From Actinobacteria bacterium UBA912 (lineage in GTDB: Bacteria; Actinomycetota; Coriobacteriia; Anaerosomatales; UBA912), in the NCBI GenBank assembly GCA_002293965.1, contig DBEG01000164.1, positions 1-21,822 of the forward strand: 21,822 nt of DNA, in the 5' to 3' direction. Position numbers and translations under genes: made by a program. This document shows, piece after piece, positions 7,724 through 15,351 of this stretch (its first letter is position 1; each line of letters starts with the position of its first letter). The notes under the pieces are model-generated. The model was not told where the DNA came from, ran no database searches, and worked only from the letters and a program-made list of their open reading frames with translations.

Positions 7724-8947
7724 ATGGATCGACCCGTGTGCAACATTCAAATACTGCGCAAAAGTATATCCGACACACTCAATATCTTGCTACTCTCGCT
7801 TCTTGTTTCATCGATAGCCTCGCCATTGACTTCGGCGTATGCGATCCAGTCAGATGCCTCTCTCGCTGCAACCTCGGCTTCAAAAGGTCCTGCTATCGAC
7901 ACCCCGCACGAGGCACTGCTCCTTGTGTCTGAAGACGGGCGAGAGCTGTGGTCCTCCAACTCTGATCAGACGCGTTCGATGGCCAGTCTTACTAAGATAA
8001 TGACGGCGATCGTAGTCCTCGACCGCGTCGATCTCGACGAGACGGTCCAAATCTCTGCTACCGACATCGCTACAGGCGGATCGAACGCCAACCTGCAACC
8101 CGGCGAAACCATGACCGTCAGGGAGTGTCTTGAGGCGCTACTGCTGGTTTCCGGCAACGAAGTCGCGAATGCTTTAGCACGACATGTTGCTGGATCTGCC
8201 GAGGAGTTCGTGGCTATCATGAACGATCGGGCACTCCGACTGGGTATGTCCGATACCCGCTTCGCTAATCCGCATGGCATCGACCAGTCAGGTCACTATT
8301 CAACGGCCGCAGACCTTGCGATCCTTGCTCGTTATGCAATGAACATCGATGAGATTCGAAGGATTTCTGCGATGGAGTTTTTCGACCCCGATGGCGGTGG
8401 TTCCCGGCCCCAACAAGAGAATACGAATCTGCTGATCGGTGACTATTCGGGAGCAACGGGCCTGAAAACAGGCTGGACTTCGCGTGCGGGATTCTGTCTG
8501 ATTTCCGCGGCTAGCAGGAACGGACTGGAGCTTTTTGCAGTAGTCCTTGGGACTCCTACCGAAAGCGCGAGGTTCGATGTCGCTTCGCAGGTGATGGATT
8601 GGGGATTCGACAATCTCGCGTACCAGAGTGTTGTCACCCAAGGACAACGGTTCGGCTCGGTCCAGGTGAGCGACTATCTTGACGTTTCTATTCAGGCGGT
8701 ATCCAGCTCCAGTTTCTCGGACTACGTATTCGCGCCAGCAGGGAAGATCACTGCAGAAGTGGAGTTGGTCGCTGATATCGAGGCACCGGTGGCTGCCGGT
8801 GATCGGCTTGGGACGCTAAGGTTGGTACAAGGTGATAGATTGATATATCAGACCACCTTGGTCTCCGAAGTGTCGGTTGAGAAGCCTGGAGTGTTCGAGA
8901 GGATATGGATCGCCATTCAGCGCCTTTTTCGCCCACAGGAGGGATGA
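7724..8947 (+). CDS. D-alanyl-D-alanine carboxypeptidase (S11 family, PBP5-like)
   Basis: Extracytoplasmic enzyme that removes the terminal D-Ala from peptidoglycan pentapeptides. A signal peptide spans residues 1-40 with hydrophobic core ILLLSLLVSSI and an AYA cleavage site. All three active-site motifs are present: SLTK (S88, K91), SGN (143-145) and KTG (248-250, in LKTGWTSRAG). A C-terminal beta-rich domain of the PBP5_C type follows (from about 295), and the protein ends in a short amphipathic helix (FERIWIAIQRLFR) that probably anchors it to the membrane, as in DacA. Length of 407 aa is normal. ATG 7724 has GAGG at 7707-7710, a wide spacing of 13 nt; GTG 7736 is an alternative. Its stop overlaps gcvT (ATGA at 8944), so it heads the glycine-cleavage operon. 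Confidence 0.93.
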   Translation: MDRPVCNIQILRKSISDTLNILLLSLLVSSIASPLTSAYAIQSDASLAATSASKGPAIDTPHEALLLVSEDGRELWSSNSDQTRSMASLTKIMTAIVVLDRVDLDETVQISATDIATGGSNANLQPGETMTVRECLEALLLVSGNEVANALARHVAGSAEEFVAIMNDRALRLGMSDTRFANPHGIDQSGHYSTAADLAILARYAMNIDEIRRISAMEFFDPDGGGSRPQQENTNLLIGDYSGATGLKTGWTSRAGFCLISAASRNGLELFAVVLGTPTESARFDVASQVMDWGFDNLAYQSVVTQGQRFGSVQVSDYLDVSIQAVSSSSFSDYVFAPAGKITAEVELVADIEAPVAAGDRLGTLRLVQGDRLIYQTTLVSEVSVEKPGVFERIWIAIQRLFRPQEG

Positions 8948-10092
8948 AGCAGTTGAACGCAGAGGCAGCTAGAACGCCGCTCTTTGATGAGCATGTCGCG
9001 CTCGGTGCGCAGATGACCGAGTTCGCCGGCTATCTGATGCCTATGCAGTATATTGGCATCAAGCAGGAACATCTGGCAGTTCGAGAAGGCTGTGGCATCT
9101 TCGACCTTTGTCATATGGCCCAATTGCGAGTCTTCGGAACCAGCGCCTTCGATTTCCTGCAGTACCTGATGACGAATGACCTCTCTCGTCTGTCTGTGCC
9201 TGGAATGGCGCAGTACACCCTGATATGCGATGACGACGCAGGAATCATCGATGATGTCATTGTCTATCGGACTGGCGAAATCGAATATCTGCTTGTAGCA
9301 AATGCGATCAACCGGCGTGTCGTCTTCGATTGGGCGAACATGATCCGTGACAGGTGGAGCACTCATCAACCCTGTGGTGAGAGCGCCCCAAGGCAGGGCA
9401 TCGATTTGGAAATCGTGGACGAGACGGATCGCACCGGACTCATTGCCTTACAGGGTCCACTTGCTATCCCGCTTGTGGAGCAGATGATGCCCGAGGGTGC
9501 GGATATTCCGACACGGTTCAAGATATTGGCGACAACCATCGGACCCACACCGGTTCTGCTCTCTCGAACCGGGTACACCGGCGAGGATGGAGTAGAAATA
9601 TTCACTCATGCATCCAACACCGCTGCCATCTGGCGGTACCTGCTTTCATTCCCCGAAATCTCTCCTTGCGGACTAGGTTCGCGCGACACCCTGAGGCTAG
9701 AAATGGGTTATCATCTCTATGGTTCGGACATGGACAGAGGAGTTGACCCGATATCTGCTCGTCTCGGTTGGATTTGCCCAGCTGACAAACCAGACTTCGT
9801 CGGTAGTGATGCGATACGGCGGATCCGTGAGCAAGAGGACCATCGAGTACTTGTGTTCTTCACAGCCGATGATGCAATACCCAGACCAGGCATGAGCCTC
9901 TCGGCCAACGGCGTAGAGATCGGGCACGTAGCGAGCGGGACATATTCTCCGTCGCTTTGTGTTGGGATCGCATCGGGATATGTTCCCACCGGCTATTCTC
10001 GTCCAGGACAGAAGCTCGATCTGCAGGTTCGACGAAAGCAGGTGTCTGTCGTGGTTGTTGACCCACCCTTTGTACAGGGCACTTCTTTATGA
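8944..10092 (+). CDS. gcvT: Aminomethyltransferase, glycine cleavage T protein
   Basis: T protein takes the aminomethyl group from lipoyl-GcvH, releases ammonia and makes 5,10-methylene-tetrahydrofolate. Family blocks in order are TPLFDEHVALGAQM and EFAGYLMPMQY near the N-terminus, FDLCHM (usually FDxSHM) at 53-58, AGIIDDVIVYR with the catalytic-region Asp at 103/104, GYTGEDGVEIF, GLGSRDTLRLEMG and a C-terminal OB-like part. Length of 382 aa is typical. The ATG at 8944 overlaps the carboxypeptidase stop, but AGGAGGG at 8937-8943 touches it directly, which is too close for normal initiation. The in-frame TTG at 8953 has ideal spacing and may be the real start; homology cannot decide because family members vary here. 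It is the first of four consecutive gcv genes. Confidence 0.95.
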   Translation: MKQLNAEAARTPLFDEHVALGAQMTEFAGYLMPMQYIGIKQEHLAVREGCGIFDLCHMAQLRVFGTSAFDFLQYLMTNDLSRLSVPGMAQYTLICDDDAGIIDDVIVYRTGEIEYLLVANAINRRVVFDWANMIRDRWSTHQPCGESAPRQGIDLEIVDETDRTGLIALQGPLAIPLVEQMMPEGADIPTRFKILATTIGPTPVLLSRTGYTGEDGVEIFTHASNTAAIWRYLLSFPEISPCGLGSRDTLRLEMGYHLYGSDMDRGVDPISARLGWICPADKPDFVGSDAIRRIREQEDHRVLVFFTADDAIPRPGMSLSANGVEIGHVASGTYSPSLCVGIASGYVPTGYSRPGQKLDLQVRRKQVSVVVVDPPFVQGTSL

Positions 10093-10117
10093 ATGATCAA
10101 CGACTGAAAGGAGAATG

Positions 10118-10501
10118 ATGAATCCGGACGATAGGTACTACCACTCCGAGCATGAATGGGTGAAGATCGATGATGACGGACTCGCTGTCATCGGAATCAC
10201 TGATTTTGCCCAACAGCAACTTGGCGAGATCGTGTTCGTCGAACTCCCCGAGGTGGGTAGCACCCTCACTGCCGGGCAAGTCTATGGTGAGGTTGAATCC
10301 GTAAAGTCGGTCTCGGAATTGTATGCTCCGGTCACGGGTCAAGTCACCCAAGTCAATTCGATCCTCTCAGACTTTCCCGAGACGGTTAACGCCGAGCCTT
10401 ACGGTGAGGGTTGGATCGTCAAGGTGCGAATGAGTGATACCCGGGTCCTTGACTCACTGATGACCAGCGCACAGTACTCGACCCACATCGGCGAGGAGTG
10501 A
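10118..10501 (+). CDS. gcvH: Glycine cleavage system H protein (lipoyl carrier)
   Basis: GcvH shuttles the aminomethyl group between the P, T and L proteins on a lipoyl-lysine arm. The lipoylation motif GEVESVKSVSELYAP is intact, with the modified lysine at residue 63. The N-terminal YYHSEHEWVK, GITDFAQQQLGEIVFVELP and the C-terminal NAEPYGEGWIVKV are all family hallmarks, and 127 aa is normal. AAGGAG at 10108-10113 is 4 nt from ATG 10118 and only 1 nt from ATG 10115, so I prefer the second ATG; the difference is one residue. The LipM-like gene at 13395 most likely acylates this protein. Confidence 0.97.
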   Translation: MNPDDRYYHSEHEWVKIDDDGLAVIGITDFAQQQLGEIVFVELPEVGSTLTAGQVYGEVESVKSVSELYAPVTGQVTQVNSILSDFPETVNAEPYGEGWIVKVRMSDTRVLDSLMTSAQYSTHIGEE

Positions 10502-10512
10502 GAGCCTAGGCT

Positions 10513-11904
10513 ATGCGCTACATCTCGATAACCGCCAGCCAACGCAGAATGATGCTCGAGCAGATCGGATGCGAGTCCATCGAGAGCCTGTTCGATGATA
10601 TCCCAGAGGATGTCCGGCTCAGGCGACCACTGAATCTGCCGGACGCACAAAGTGAGATGCAGGTGTCCGCGCGGTTCTCAGTCCTGGCCGGGGCCAATAT
10701 CCCTGCAACAGAGCTAGTCAGTTTCGCCGGTGCAGGATGCTACGACCACTACATCCCCAGCGTCGTGGACCACGTGATACAGCGCCCCGAGTTCTTCACT
10801 GCCTACACGCCATATCAGCCGGAAGTAAGCCAAGGGACTTTACAGGCGCTCTACGAGTATCAATCCATGATCTGCGAGTTGACTGGCATGGACGTCGCGA
10901 ATGCGAGCATGTATGACGGGCCGACCGCCTTCGTTGAGGCAGCATTCATGGCGACCCGCGTCACCGGCAGGAAATCGGTCGTCTGCGTCGGTAACATCCA
11001 CCCCGAGTGGATATCAACCTTGCGAACCTACTCGAAGAGCGGGAAGTTTTCGTTGGTAGAGGTGGGTTGTGACGTTGCTACAGGGCGCATCAACACCGCT
11101 TTTGTCGAAGAGTCCCTGGGCTCCCACTCGATCGATGACGTAGCCGCAGTGATGACACAGAGCCCCAATTTCTTCGGCGTCATCGACGACGTTGCCAGCA
11201 TGACGACCTTGGCTCATGGTATCGGAGCGATCTCTGTGGTTGCCGCCAACCCGGTCCTTCTCGGCATCTTGAAATCCCCATCCGATTTTGGCGTGGACGT
11301 TGTGGTCGGCGAGGGTCAACCGATCGGCAGCCCGATGTCTTTCGGCGGTCCGGGATTCGGGTTCTTCGCATGCCGTGACGTATTCCTGCGTCAGATGCCG
11401 GGGCGCATCGTCGGGCGAACTCTCGACGTGGACGGGAGAAGTGCCTTCACGCTGACATTGTCGACCAGAGAGCAACACATTCGCCGAGAGAAGGCGACTA
11501 GCAATATCTGCAGCAACCATTCGCTCAACGCATTAGCCGCGGCTGTTCATCTCTCGGCCCTGGGTGGGAGCGGTCTTGTGCAAGTCGCCAAGACCTGCGC
11601 CAATAATGCGCGTTACTTATACCGACTACTTGTGGAAACCGGCAAGTTCGTTCCTGTCTGGGATGCGCCCTTTGGCTATGAGTTCGCGCTCAGGTACTCC
11701 GCAGGCGATGTTTCCGATATGCAAACCCGGATGATCGACCGAGGCTACATTGCAGGTGTCTCGGCGGCCAAGATCGCCGACTTGGAGGGTGTCGCTCCTA
11801 CGGGCATCCGATTCGATCTTTCGGATGTCGTCATATTCGCTGTCACAGAGAAGCGGACCCCCGAAGAGATGATCGCATTCGCTAGGGAGATAGAGACACT
11901 GTGA
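10513..11904 (+). CDS. gcvPA: Glycine dehydrogenase (decarboxylating) subunit 1
   Basis: N-terminal half of the glycine cleavage P protein, encoded as a separate 463-residue chain. P protein decarboxylates glycine with PLP and passes the aminomethyl group to GcvH. Typical blocks include FAGAGCYDHYIPSVVDH (71-87), FFTAYTPYQPEVSQGTLQ (94-111), the GEGQPIGSPMSFGGPGFG loop (267-284) and STREQHIRREKATSNICSN (317-335). The PLP lysine is on subunit 2, as expected. A ribosome site upstream of ATG 10513 is weak, and the gap to gcvH is only 11 nt. The stop overlaps the gcvPB GTG (GTGA). Two-chain P protein is common in Firmicutes, Archaea and deep-branching bacteria but not in well-studied actinobacteria, which have one long GcvP. 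Confidence 0.95.
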   Translation: MRYISITASQRRMMLEQIGCESIESLFDDIPEDVRLRRPLNLPDAQSEMQVSARFSVLAGANIPATELVSFAGAGCYDHYIPSVVDHVIQRPEFFTAYTPYQPEVSQGTLQALYEYQSMICELTGMDVANASMYDGPTAFVEAAFMATRVTGRKSVVCVGNIHPEWISTLRTYSKSGKFSLVEVGCDVATGRINTAFVEESLGSHSIDDVAAVMTQSPNFFGVIDDVASMTTLAHGIGAISVVAANPVLLGILKSPSDFGVDVVVGEGQPIGSPMSFGGPGFGFFACRDVFLRQMPGRIVGRTLDVDGRSAFTLTLSTREQHIRREKATSNICSNHSLNALAAAVHLSALGGSGLVQVAKTCANNARYLYRLLVETGKFVPVWDAPFGYEFALRYSAGDVSDMQTRMIDRGYIAGVSAAKIADLEGVAPTGIRFDLSDVVIFAVTEKRTPEEMIAFAREIETL

Positions 11905-13391
11905 CCGGAGAACATCGACACGCCGACACTGATTGCAGACCACTCATCTTTGAGCTGGGCGATCCGGAATGGTCCTGCACAGGCACTGGGGTAGTCCCCG
12001 ACTCGGAAGAAGCCTCGATCGAGGAACTATTCCCCGGCATGCACAGGGAGTGTCCGCCGAACCTGCCCAACGTAAGCGAACTCGACATCATGCGTCACTA
12101 CTCCAGACTTGCTGCGGTGAACTTCGGAGTCGATACAGGCATGTATCCTCTCGGCAGTTGTACGATGAAATACAATCCGCGATTGAATGAGGACGTGTGT
12201 CGCTTGCCAGGATTTGCGGGGCTCCACCCGTATCAGCCGGAAGCCACGGTCCAAGGGGTACTCGAGCTACTGGCTGGACTGCAGGCTGCGTTGATCGAGA
12301 TCACGGGTCTCCCAGCGGTTTCGCTCCAGCCTTCCGCGGGAGCCCACGGTGAACACACGGCATTACTGTGCATACGTGCGCACCACGCACGGAACGGTGA
12401 CCCTAGGCGCCGGGTCTTGATTCCGGATACAGCCCATGGCACCAACCCGGCCACCGTCAGTCTCTGCGGATACGAAACCCAAACGATCCCTAGCGATGCA
12501 TCGGGTGGGGTCGAGCTGGCTGCTCTGCGTGCCGCTCTGGATGAAGACGTCGCCGCTGTCATGCTCACGAATCCCAACACTCTAGGGCTTTTCGACCTGA
12601 ACATCCAAGAGATCACCACAGCCGTGAGGGCCTGTGGTGCCTTCTCATACTGTGACGGGGCCAATCTCAACGCGATCATGGGGATATCGCGACCGGGTGA
12701 CATGGGCTTCGACGCTCTCCATGTGAATCTACATAAGACTTTCGCCACGCCCCACGGCGGTGGGGGGCCGGGCGCGGGACCAGTGTGCGTCAGCGAACAG
12801 CTAGCACCGTACCTCCCAGGGCCTGTGGTCCAATGTGGTCCAGATGGATTCACTTTGGTGAAGCCTGCCGACTCCATCGGGCGAGTCCGGTCGTTCTACG
12901 GAAACGTCGGCGTGCTCATCAGAGCATACGCCTACATCCTCTCCTCTGGTGGTGATGGACTTCGCGCGGTCAGCGAGCAGGCAGTCCTTTCCGCGAACTA
13001 CCTCATGGCTCGATTGCGCAATGCCTACGCCCTGCCATATGAGCGGACCTGCATGCACGAATTCGTTCTGTCCGCATCGCGACAGAAGAAGGCTAATGCT
13101 GTCAGGGCGCTGGACATTGGAAAGAGACTTCTCGACTACGGCATCCATCCCCCGACGGTCTACTTTCCGCTTTTAGTTGAAGAAGCACTGATGATCGAGC
13201 CTACCGAAACCGAACCACTGTCCTCATTGGATAGATTCATCTCAGTGATGATGGCTATCGCCGAGGAGGCCGAGTCGGACCCTGACGTCCCCAAGAATGC
13301 ACCGTACACTACCGTGGTTCGTCGACTCGATGAGGCCAGAGCTGCCCGTGAGCTCGATCTTCGCTGGACCTCTAGCGATACCACTGCGTAG
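11901..13391 (+). CDS. gcvPB: Glycine dehydrogenase (decarboxylating) subunit 2
   Basis: PLP-bearing half of P protein, 496 aa. Hallmarks are MYPLGSCTMKYNPRLNED (81-98), LQPSAGAHGEHTALLCIR (142-159), DTAHGTNPATV, MLTNPNTLGLF, CDGANLNAIMG and the PLP-lysine loop NLHKTFATPHGGGGPGAGP with K279. It forms a complex with the GcvPA chain encoded immediately upstream; the GTG start at 11901 overlaps the gcvPA stop, which fits a stoichiometric pair made by coupled translation. The N-terminal 20 residues (His- and Asp-rich) are not conserved in the family; a later start is possible but no better ribosome site is visible. The lipM-like gene follows after 3 nt. Confidence 0.96.
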   Translation: MTGEHRHADTDCRPLIFELGDPEWSCTGTGVVPDSEEASIEELFPGMHRECPPNLPNVSELDIMRHYSRLAAVNFGVDTGMYPLGSCTMKYNPRLNEDVCRLPGFAGLHPYQPEATVQGVLELLAGLQAALIEITGLPAVSLQPSAGAHGEHTALLCIRAHHARNGDPRRRVLIPDTAHGTNPATVSLCGYETQTIPSDASGGVELAALRAALDEDVAAVMLTNPNTLGLFDLNIQEITTAVRACGAFSYCDGANLNAIMGISRPGDMGFDALHVNLHKTFATPHGGGGPGAGPVCVSEQLAPYLPGPVVQCGPDGFTLVKPADSIGRVRSFYGNVGVLIRAYAYILSSGGDGLRAVSEQAVLSANYLMARLRNAYALPYERTCMHEFVLSASRQKKANAVRALDIGKRLLDYGIHPPTVYFPLLVEEALMIEPTETEPLSSLDRFISVMMAIAEEAESDPDVPKNAPYTTVVRRLDEARAARELDLRWTSSDTTA

Positions 13392-13394
13392 CCC

Positions 13395-14198
13395 ATGCAC
13401 ACTCCCACTTGGCGACTCATTCTGGATCCACCCGGTTCTGGGCTGACGAACATGTCGGTCGATAGAGCGATCCAAATCTTCCATGCTGCCGGCAAGGCCA
13501 ACCCTACACTCAGGCTCTACGGATGGTGTGAACCCACGCTTTCACTGGGTCGCTTTCAGCCCATCGAAGAAGTCGACTTCGATGCTGCTGCTGCCTCACA
13601 GGTCGCCGTCGTTCGACGTCCAACCGGGGGTAGGGGGGTACTACACTTCGATGAGGTGACCTATTCCGTCGTTGCAGGTCTCCGAGATGGCATTCCGCGG
13701 GGTGTCACGGCTTCCTATGCCTGGATTCTTCGCGCACTGCTCTGTGCCTTTAGTGCATTAGGCATAGATGCCTCCCGATCAAACAGGGGACTGCAGCGGA
13801 CTCAGCATCCTTCGGCCGCCTGCTATAGCACCATGACGCCTGCGGACCTGACTGTGAACATGAAGAAGCTCTCGGGGAGCGCACAAGTCTGGCTCGACGA
13901 CACTGTTCTGCAGCATGGCTCTCTGACCATATCGAAAGATGTGTTCAAGGAGGCCCAGTTACTCAGACTCGACCCCCACCAAACCGAGACACTGGCAGTG
14001 TCAACATCGACGATATCATCGATCTGTTGTCCTGTGCCTACTCATGAATCGATTCGCCTGGCCTTGGTTCAAGGCTTCTCTGAGGCACTGGATCTGCGAT
14101 TCGAACAATCAAGCCTATCGGAGGAAGAGCTCTCGATTGCATCAGATATATCCGGCCAGTTTGCTCCTGGTCCATCATCAAGCTCAAGTACGACTTGA
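13395..14198 (+). CDS. lipM: Lipoate-protein ligase A family, LipM-type octanoyltransferase
   Basis: Biotin/lipoate ligase fold protein of 267 aa. The N-terminal WRLILDPPGSGLTNMSVDRAI and LRLYGWCEPTLSLGRFQ match LipM/LplA, RRPTGGRGVLH (74-84) is the substrate loop, and KKLSGSAQ (157-164) carries the invariant lysine. A Cys at 143 (AACYS) aligns with the acyl-enzyme Cys of B. subtilis LipM; ATP-dependent LplA lacks it, so octanoyl transfer from acyl carrier protein to GcvH is favoured over lipoate ligation. LplA or LipL activity remains possible. It lies 3 nt after gcvPB, without its own ribosome site, so translation is probably coupled and the target is probably GcvH. The C-terminus ends in an unusual serine-rich tail. 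Transcription of the next unit begins within or just after its 3' end. Confidence 0.8.
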   Translation: MHTPTWRLILDPPGSGLTNMSVDRAIQIFHAAGKANPTLRLYGWCEPTLSLGRFQPIEEVDFDAAAASQVAVVRRPTGGRGVLHFDEVTYSVVAGLRDGIPRGVTASYAWILRALLCAFSALGIDASRSNRGLQRTQHPSAACYSTMTPADLTVNMKKLSGSAQVWLDDTVLQHGSLTISKDVFKEAQLLRLDPHQTETLAVSTSTISSICCPVPTHESIRLALVQGFSEALDLRFEQSSLSEEELSIASDISGQFAPGPSSSSSTT

Positions 14199-14221
14199 AT
14201 GTTCTGAATATCTGCTACAAT
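14194..14221 (+). promoter_or_regulatory. Predicted extended -10 promoter of the RsiG-like/FHA/MerR unit
   Basis: TG-C-TACAAT (14213-14221) is an extended -10 element, with a -35-like CTTGAA at 14194-14199 and 16 nt between. The predicted start near 14228 is in the 69-nt gap between the lipM stop and the preferred start of the RsiG-like gene, and would serve everything downstream on this strand. Confidence 0.5.
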
Positions 14222-14239
14222 GTTGTACTAGAATTGTAG
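14215..14239. promoter_or_regulatory. Dyad overlapping the -10 element, candidate operator
   Basis: CTACAAT (14215-14221) is the exact inverse of ATTGTAG (14233-14239), with 11 nt between. A second, tighter dyad TACAA-TG-TTGTA lies at 14216-14227. There is no T-run afterwards, so a terminator is unlikely. Overlap with the -10 and predicted start suggests binding by a dimeric regulator; the MerR-type protein encoded at 15352 is a natural candidate, but that is inference. Confidence 0.45.
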
Positions 14240-14267
14240 CCGCTCAGACATGATATTGGGGGCAACG

Positions 14268-14591
14268 ATGGAAGACCAACACGATAGAAGCGATCCGTTT
14301 GAAGAGGCTCTCCTGGATCTCACTAGCAGAACCAATGATGAACTACGTGACCTGATAGGCAAGATTCGTCTTGAAGAGGAGAGGATTTCATATCAAAGAC
14401 GAATACTCCACGGGCGGATAGACATTCTTCGTGCAGAGTTGGTCAATCGCCTCAAGTCCCAGCACGAAGCTGGGGACGACTTGATCTCTGGATCCGATGT
14501 TGAGCGACTCATCGACATACTGTCCGCGGATAGCAGAAGCCTGTCCAATATCCCGACACCTCAGTCAAAGCCGGCCGATTCCACCGACTAG
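14268..14591 (+). CDS. RsiG-like protein with one c-di-GMP-binding motif (Gln to His variant)
   Basis: Small, charged, helical protein of 107 aa. Residues 37-52 fit the RsiG c-di-GMP signature E-x3-S-x2-R-x3-Q-x3-D except that Gln is His: E37, S41, R44, H48, D52, inside ERISYQRRILHGRIDILRAE. That segment also resembles the corresponding helix of Streptomyces RsiG. RsiG is an anti-sigma factor that holds sigma WhiG when bound to c-di-GMP; Streptomyces RsiG has two motifs, whereas the Rubrobacter form has one and dimerises. No sigma gene is in the window, so the partner is unknown. ATG 14268 is preferred because GGGGG (14258-14262) precedes it; ATG 14250 has no ribosome site. It is first in the unit with the FHA and MerR genes. 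Binding of c-di-GMP is predicted, not shown. Confidence 0.7.
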   Translation: MEDQHDRSDPFEEALLDLTSRTNDELRDLIGKIRLEEERISYQRRILHGRIDILRAELVNRLKSQHEAGDDLISGSDVERLIDILSADSRSLSNIPTPQSKPADSTD

Positions 14592-14617
14592 AGCAGACGC
14601 TCACCTAGGAGATTTCA

Positions 14618-14878
14618 ATGAGTTCAATCGCAGACAAAGTCAAGATGTTTCTAGATGATCTTGCGACAGATGCTATCGAAGAACGGGTCGTTGATTATGT
14701 GATTCGAGAGGTTCGCAACGGACGAAAGCTCACTGAGGCCCTTCAGGATCCCTACGTCAAGAACCGTTTGAGCCCCGAGCGCCTGGAGAAGGTTCTCGAG
14801 AACCCTGAGGTCATGAAGGCGTTGGAGGATCAGATCGCTGTTTCATTTCAGAAGAAAGAGTTCGGCTTCCAGGACTGA
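14618..14878 (+). CDS. Small helical protein of unknown function
   Basis: An 86-residue, charged, probably all-helical protein with no signal peptide or TM segment. I do not recognise its family. The sequence falls into two parts: MFLDDLATDAIEERVVDYVI with RKLTEALQDPYV, then RLEKVLENPEVMKALEDQI. The repeated pattern of a short helix followed by (D/N)P-x-V (LQDPYV, LENPEVM) may be a small internal repeat. AGGAG at 14607-14611 is 6 nt from ATG 14618, a good ribosome site, so it is very likely expressed. It lies between the RsiG-like and FHA genes on the same strand with short gaps, suggesting a shared transcript and possibly a shared regulatory role. Confidence 0.75.
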   Translation: MSSIADKVKMFLDDLATDAIEERVVDYVIREVRNGRKLTEALQDPYVKNRLSPERLEKVLENPEVMKALEDQIAVSFQKKEFGFQD

Positions 14879-14899
14879 ATTCCATCGATTGGAGTGCGA

Positions 14900-15346
14900 G
14901 TGATCAAGTGTCCGTCATGTGGCTTGATCGACCCCGGCGGTCACACTCGATGTCTTGAGTGCTCCGCAGACCTTTCGGGTTCGACCCAGTCGTTCGCCCC
15001 AGTGGGCGATTCCAGGGAATCTGAGTCAAGCGATAGTGATTTCGCGGATGCCCCAGCGTTGATCGTTACCAGGGGGCCTGGGGTAGGAGAGCGCTTCGTG
15101 CTCACCGAGCCCCTCACGACCATAGGTCGTGATCCGGGATCCCACATTTTCTTGAACGACATCACGGTGTCTAGGACGCATGCCGTAGTCACAAAGTCTG
15201 GGTGTGTCCTGCAAATTGCCGACAAAGGCTCACTGAATGGAATCTACGTGGACGGCATTTTGGTCACAAGCGCAATCCTTGATGCAGGCGATGTCATTCA
15301 AGTCGGCCGATTTCAACTAGTGTTCGTCGCGAAGAGGGCTAGGTAG
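14900..15346 (+). CDS. Zinc-ribbon FHA domain protein (GarA neighbourhood homologue)
   Basis: Soluble protein of 148 aa. Residues 4-21 are a zinc ribbon with two CxxC pairs (C4, C7, C18, C21), residues 27-50 are a Ser/Asp/Glu-rich linker, and residues 52-148 are a forkhead-associated domain with TIGRDPGSHI, VSRTHAVV and DKGSLNGIYVDG; the phosphothreonine-binding R77, S91, H94 and N113 are all present. FHA domains bind phosphothreonine peptides, so a Ser/Thr kinase partner is expected. Position before an FtsR-like gene matches garA (Rv1827) in mycobacteria. GarA has an N-terminal ETTS phosphosite that I do not find here, where the zinc ribbon stands instead. The start is GTG 14900, since GGAG (14891-14894) overlaps the earlier GTG 14894. 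Confidence 0.87.
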   Translation: MIKCPSCGLIDPGGHTRCLECSADLSGSTQSFAPVGDSRESESSDSDFADAPALIVTRGPGVGERFVLTEPLTTIGRDPGSHIFLNDITVSRTHAVVTKSGCVLQIADKGSLNGIYVDGILVTSAILDAGDVIQVGRFQLVFVAKRAR

Positions 15347-15351
15347 CGCTG

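Noticed and set aside
8860..8953. Glycine riboswitch before gcvT
   Set aside because: gcvT begins inside the stop of the carboxypeptidase gene, and the preceding sequence is coding; there is no room for the tandem aptamers.
12233..12877. A 214-codon open frame on the minus strand
   Set aside because: Antisense to gcvPB, with no motif and no ribosome site; treated as a shadow frame.
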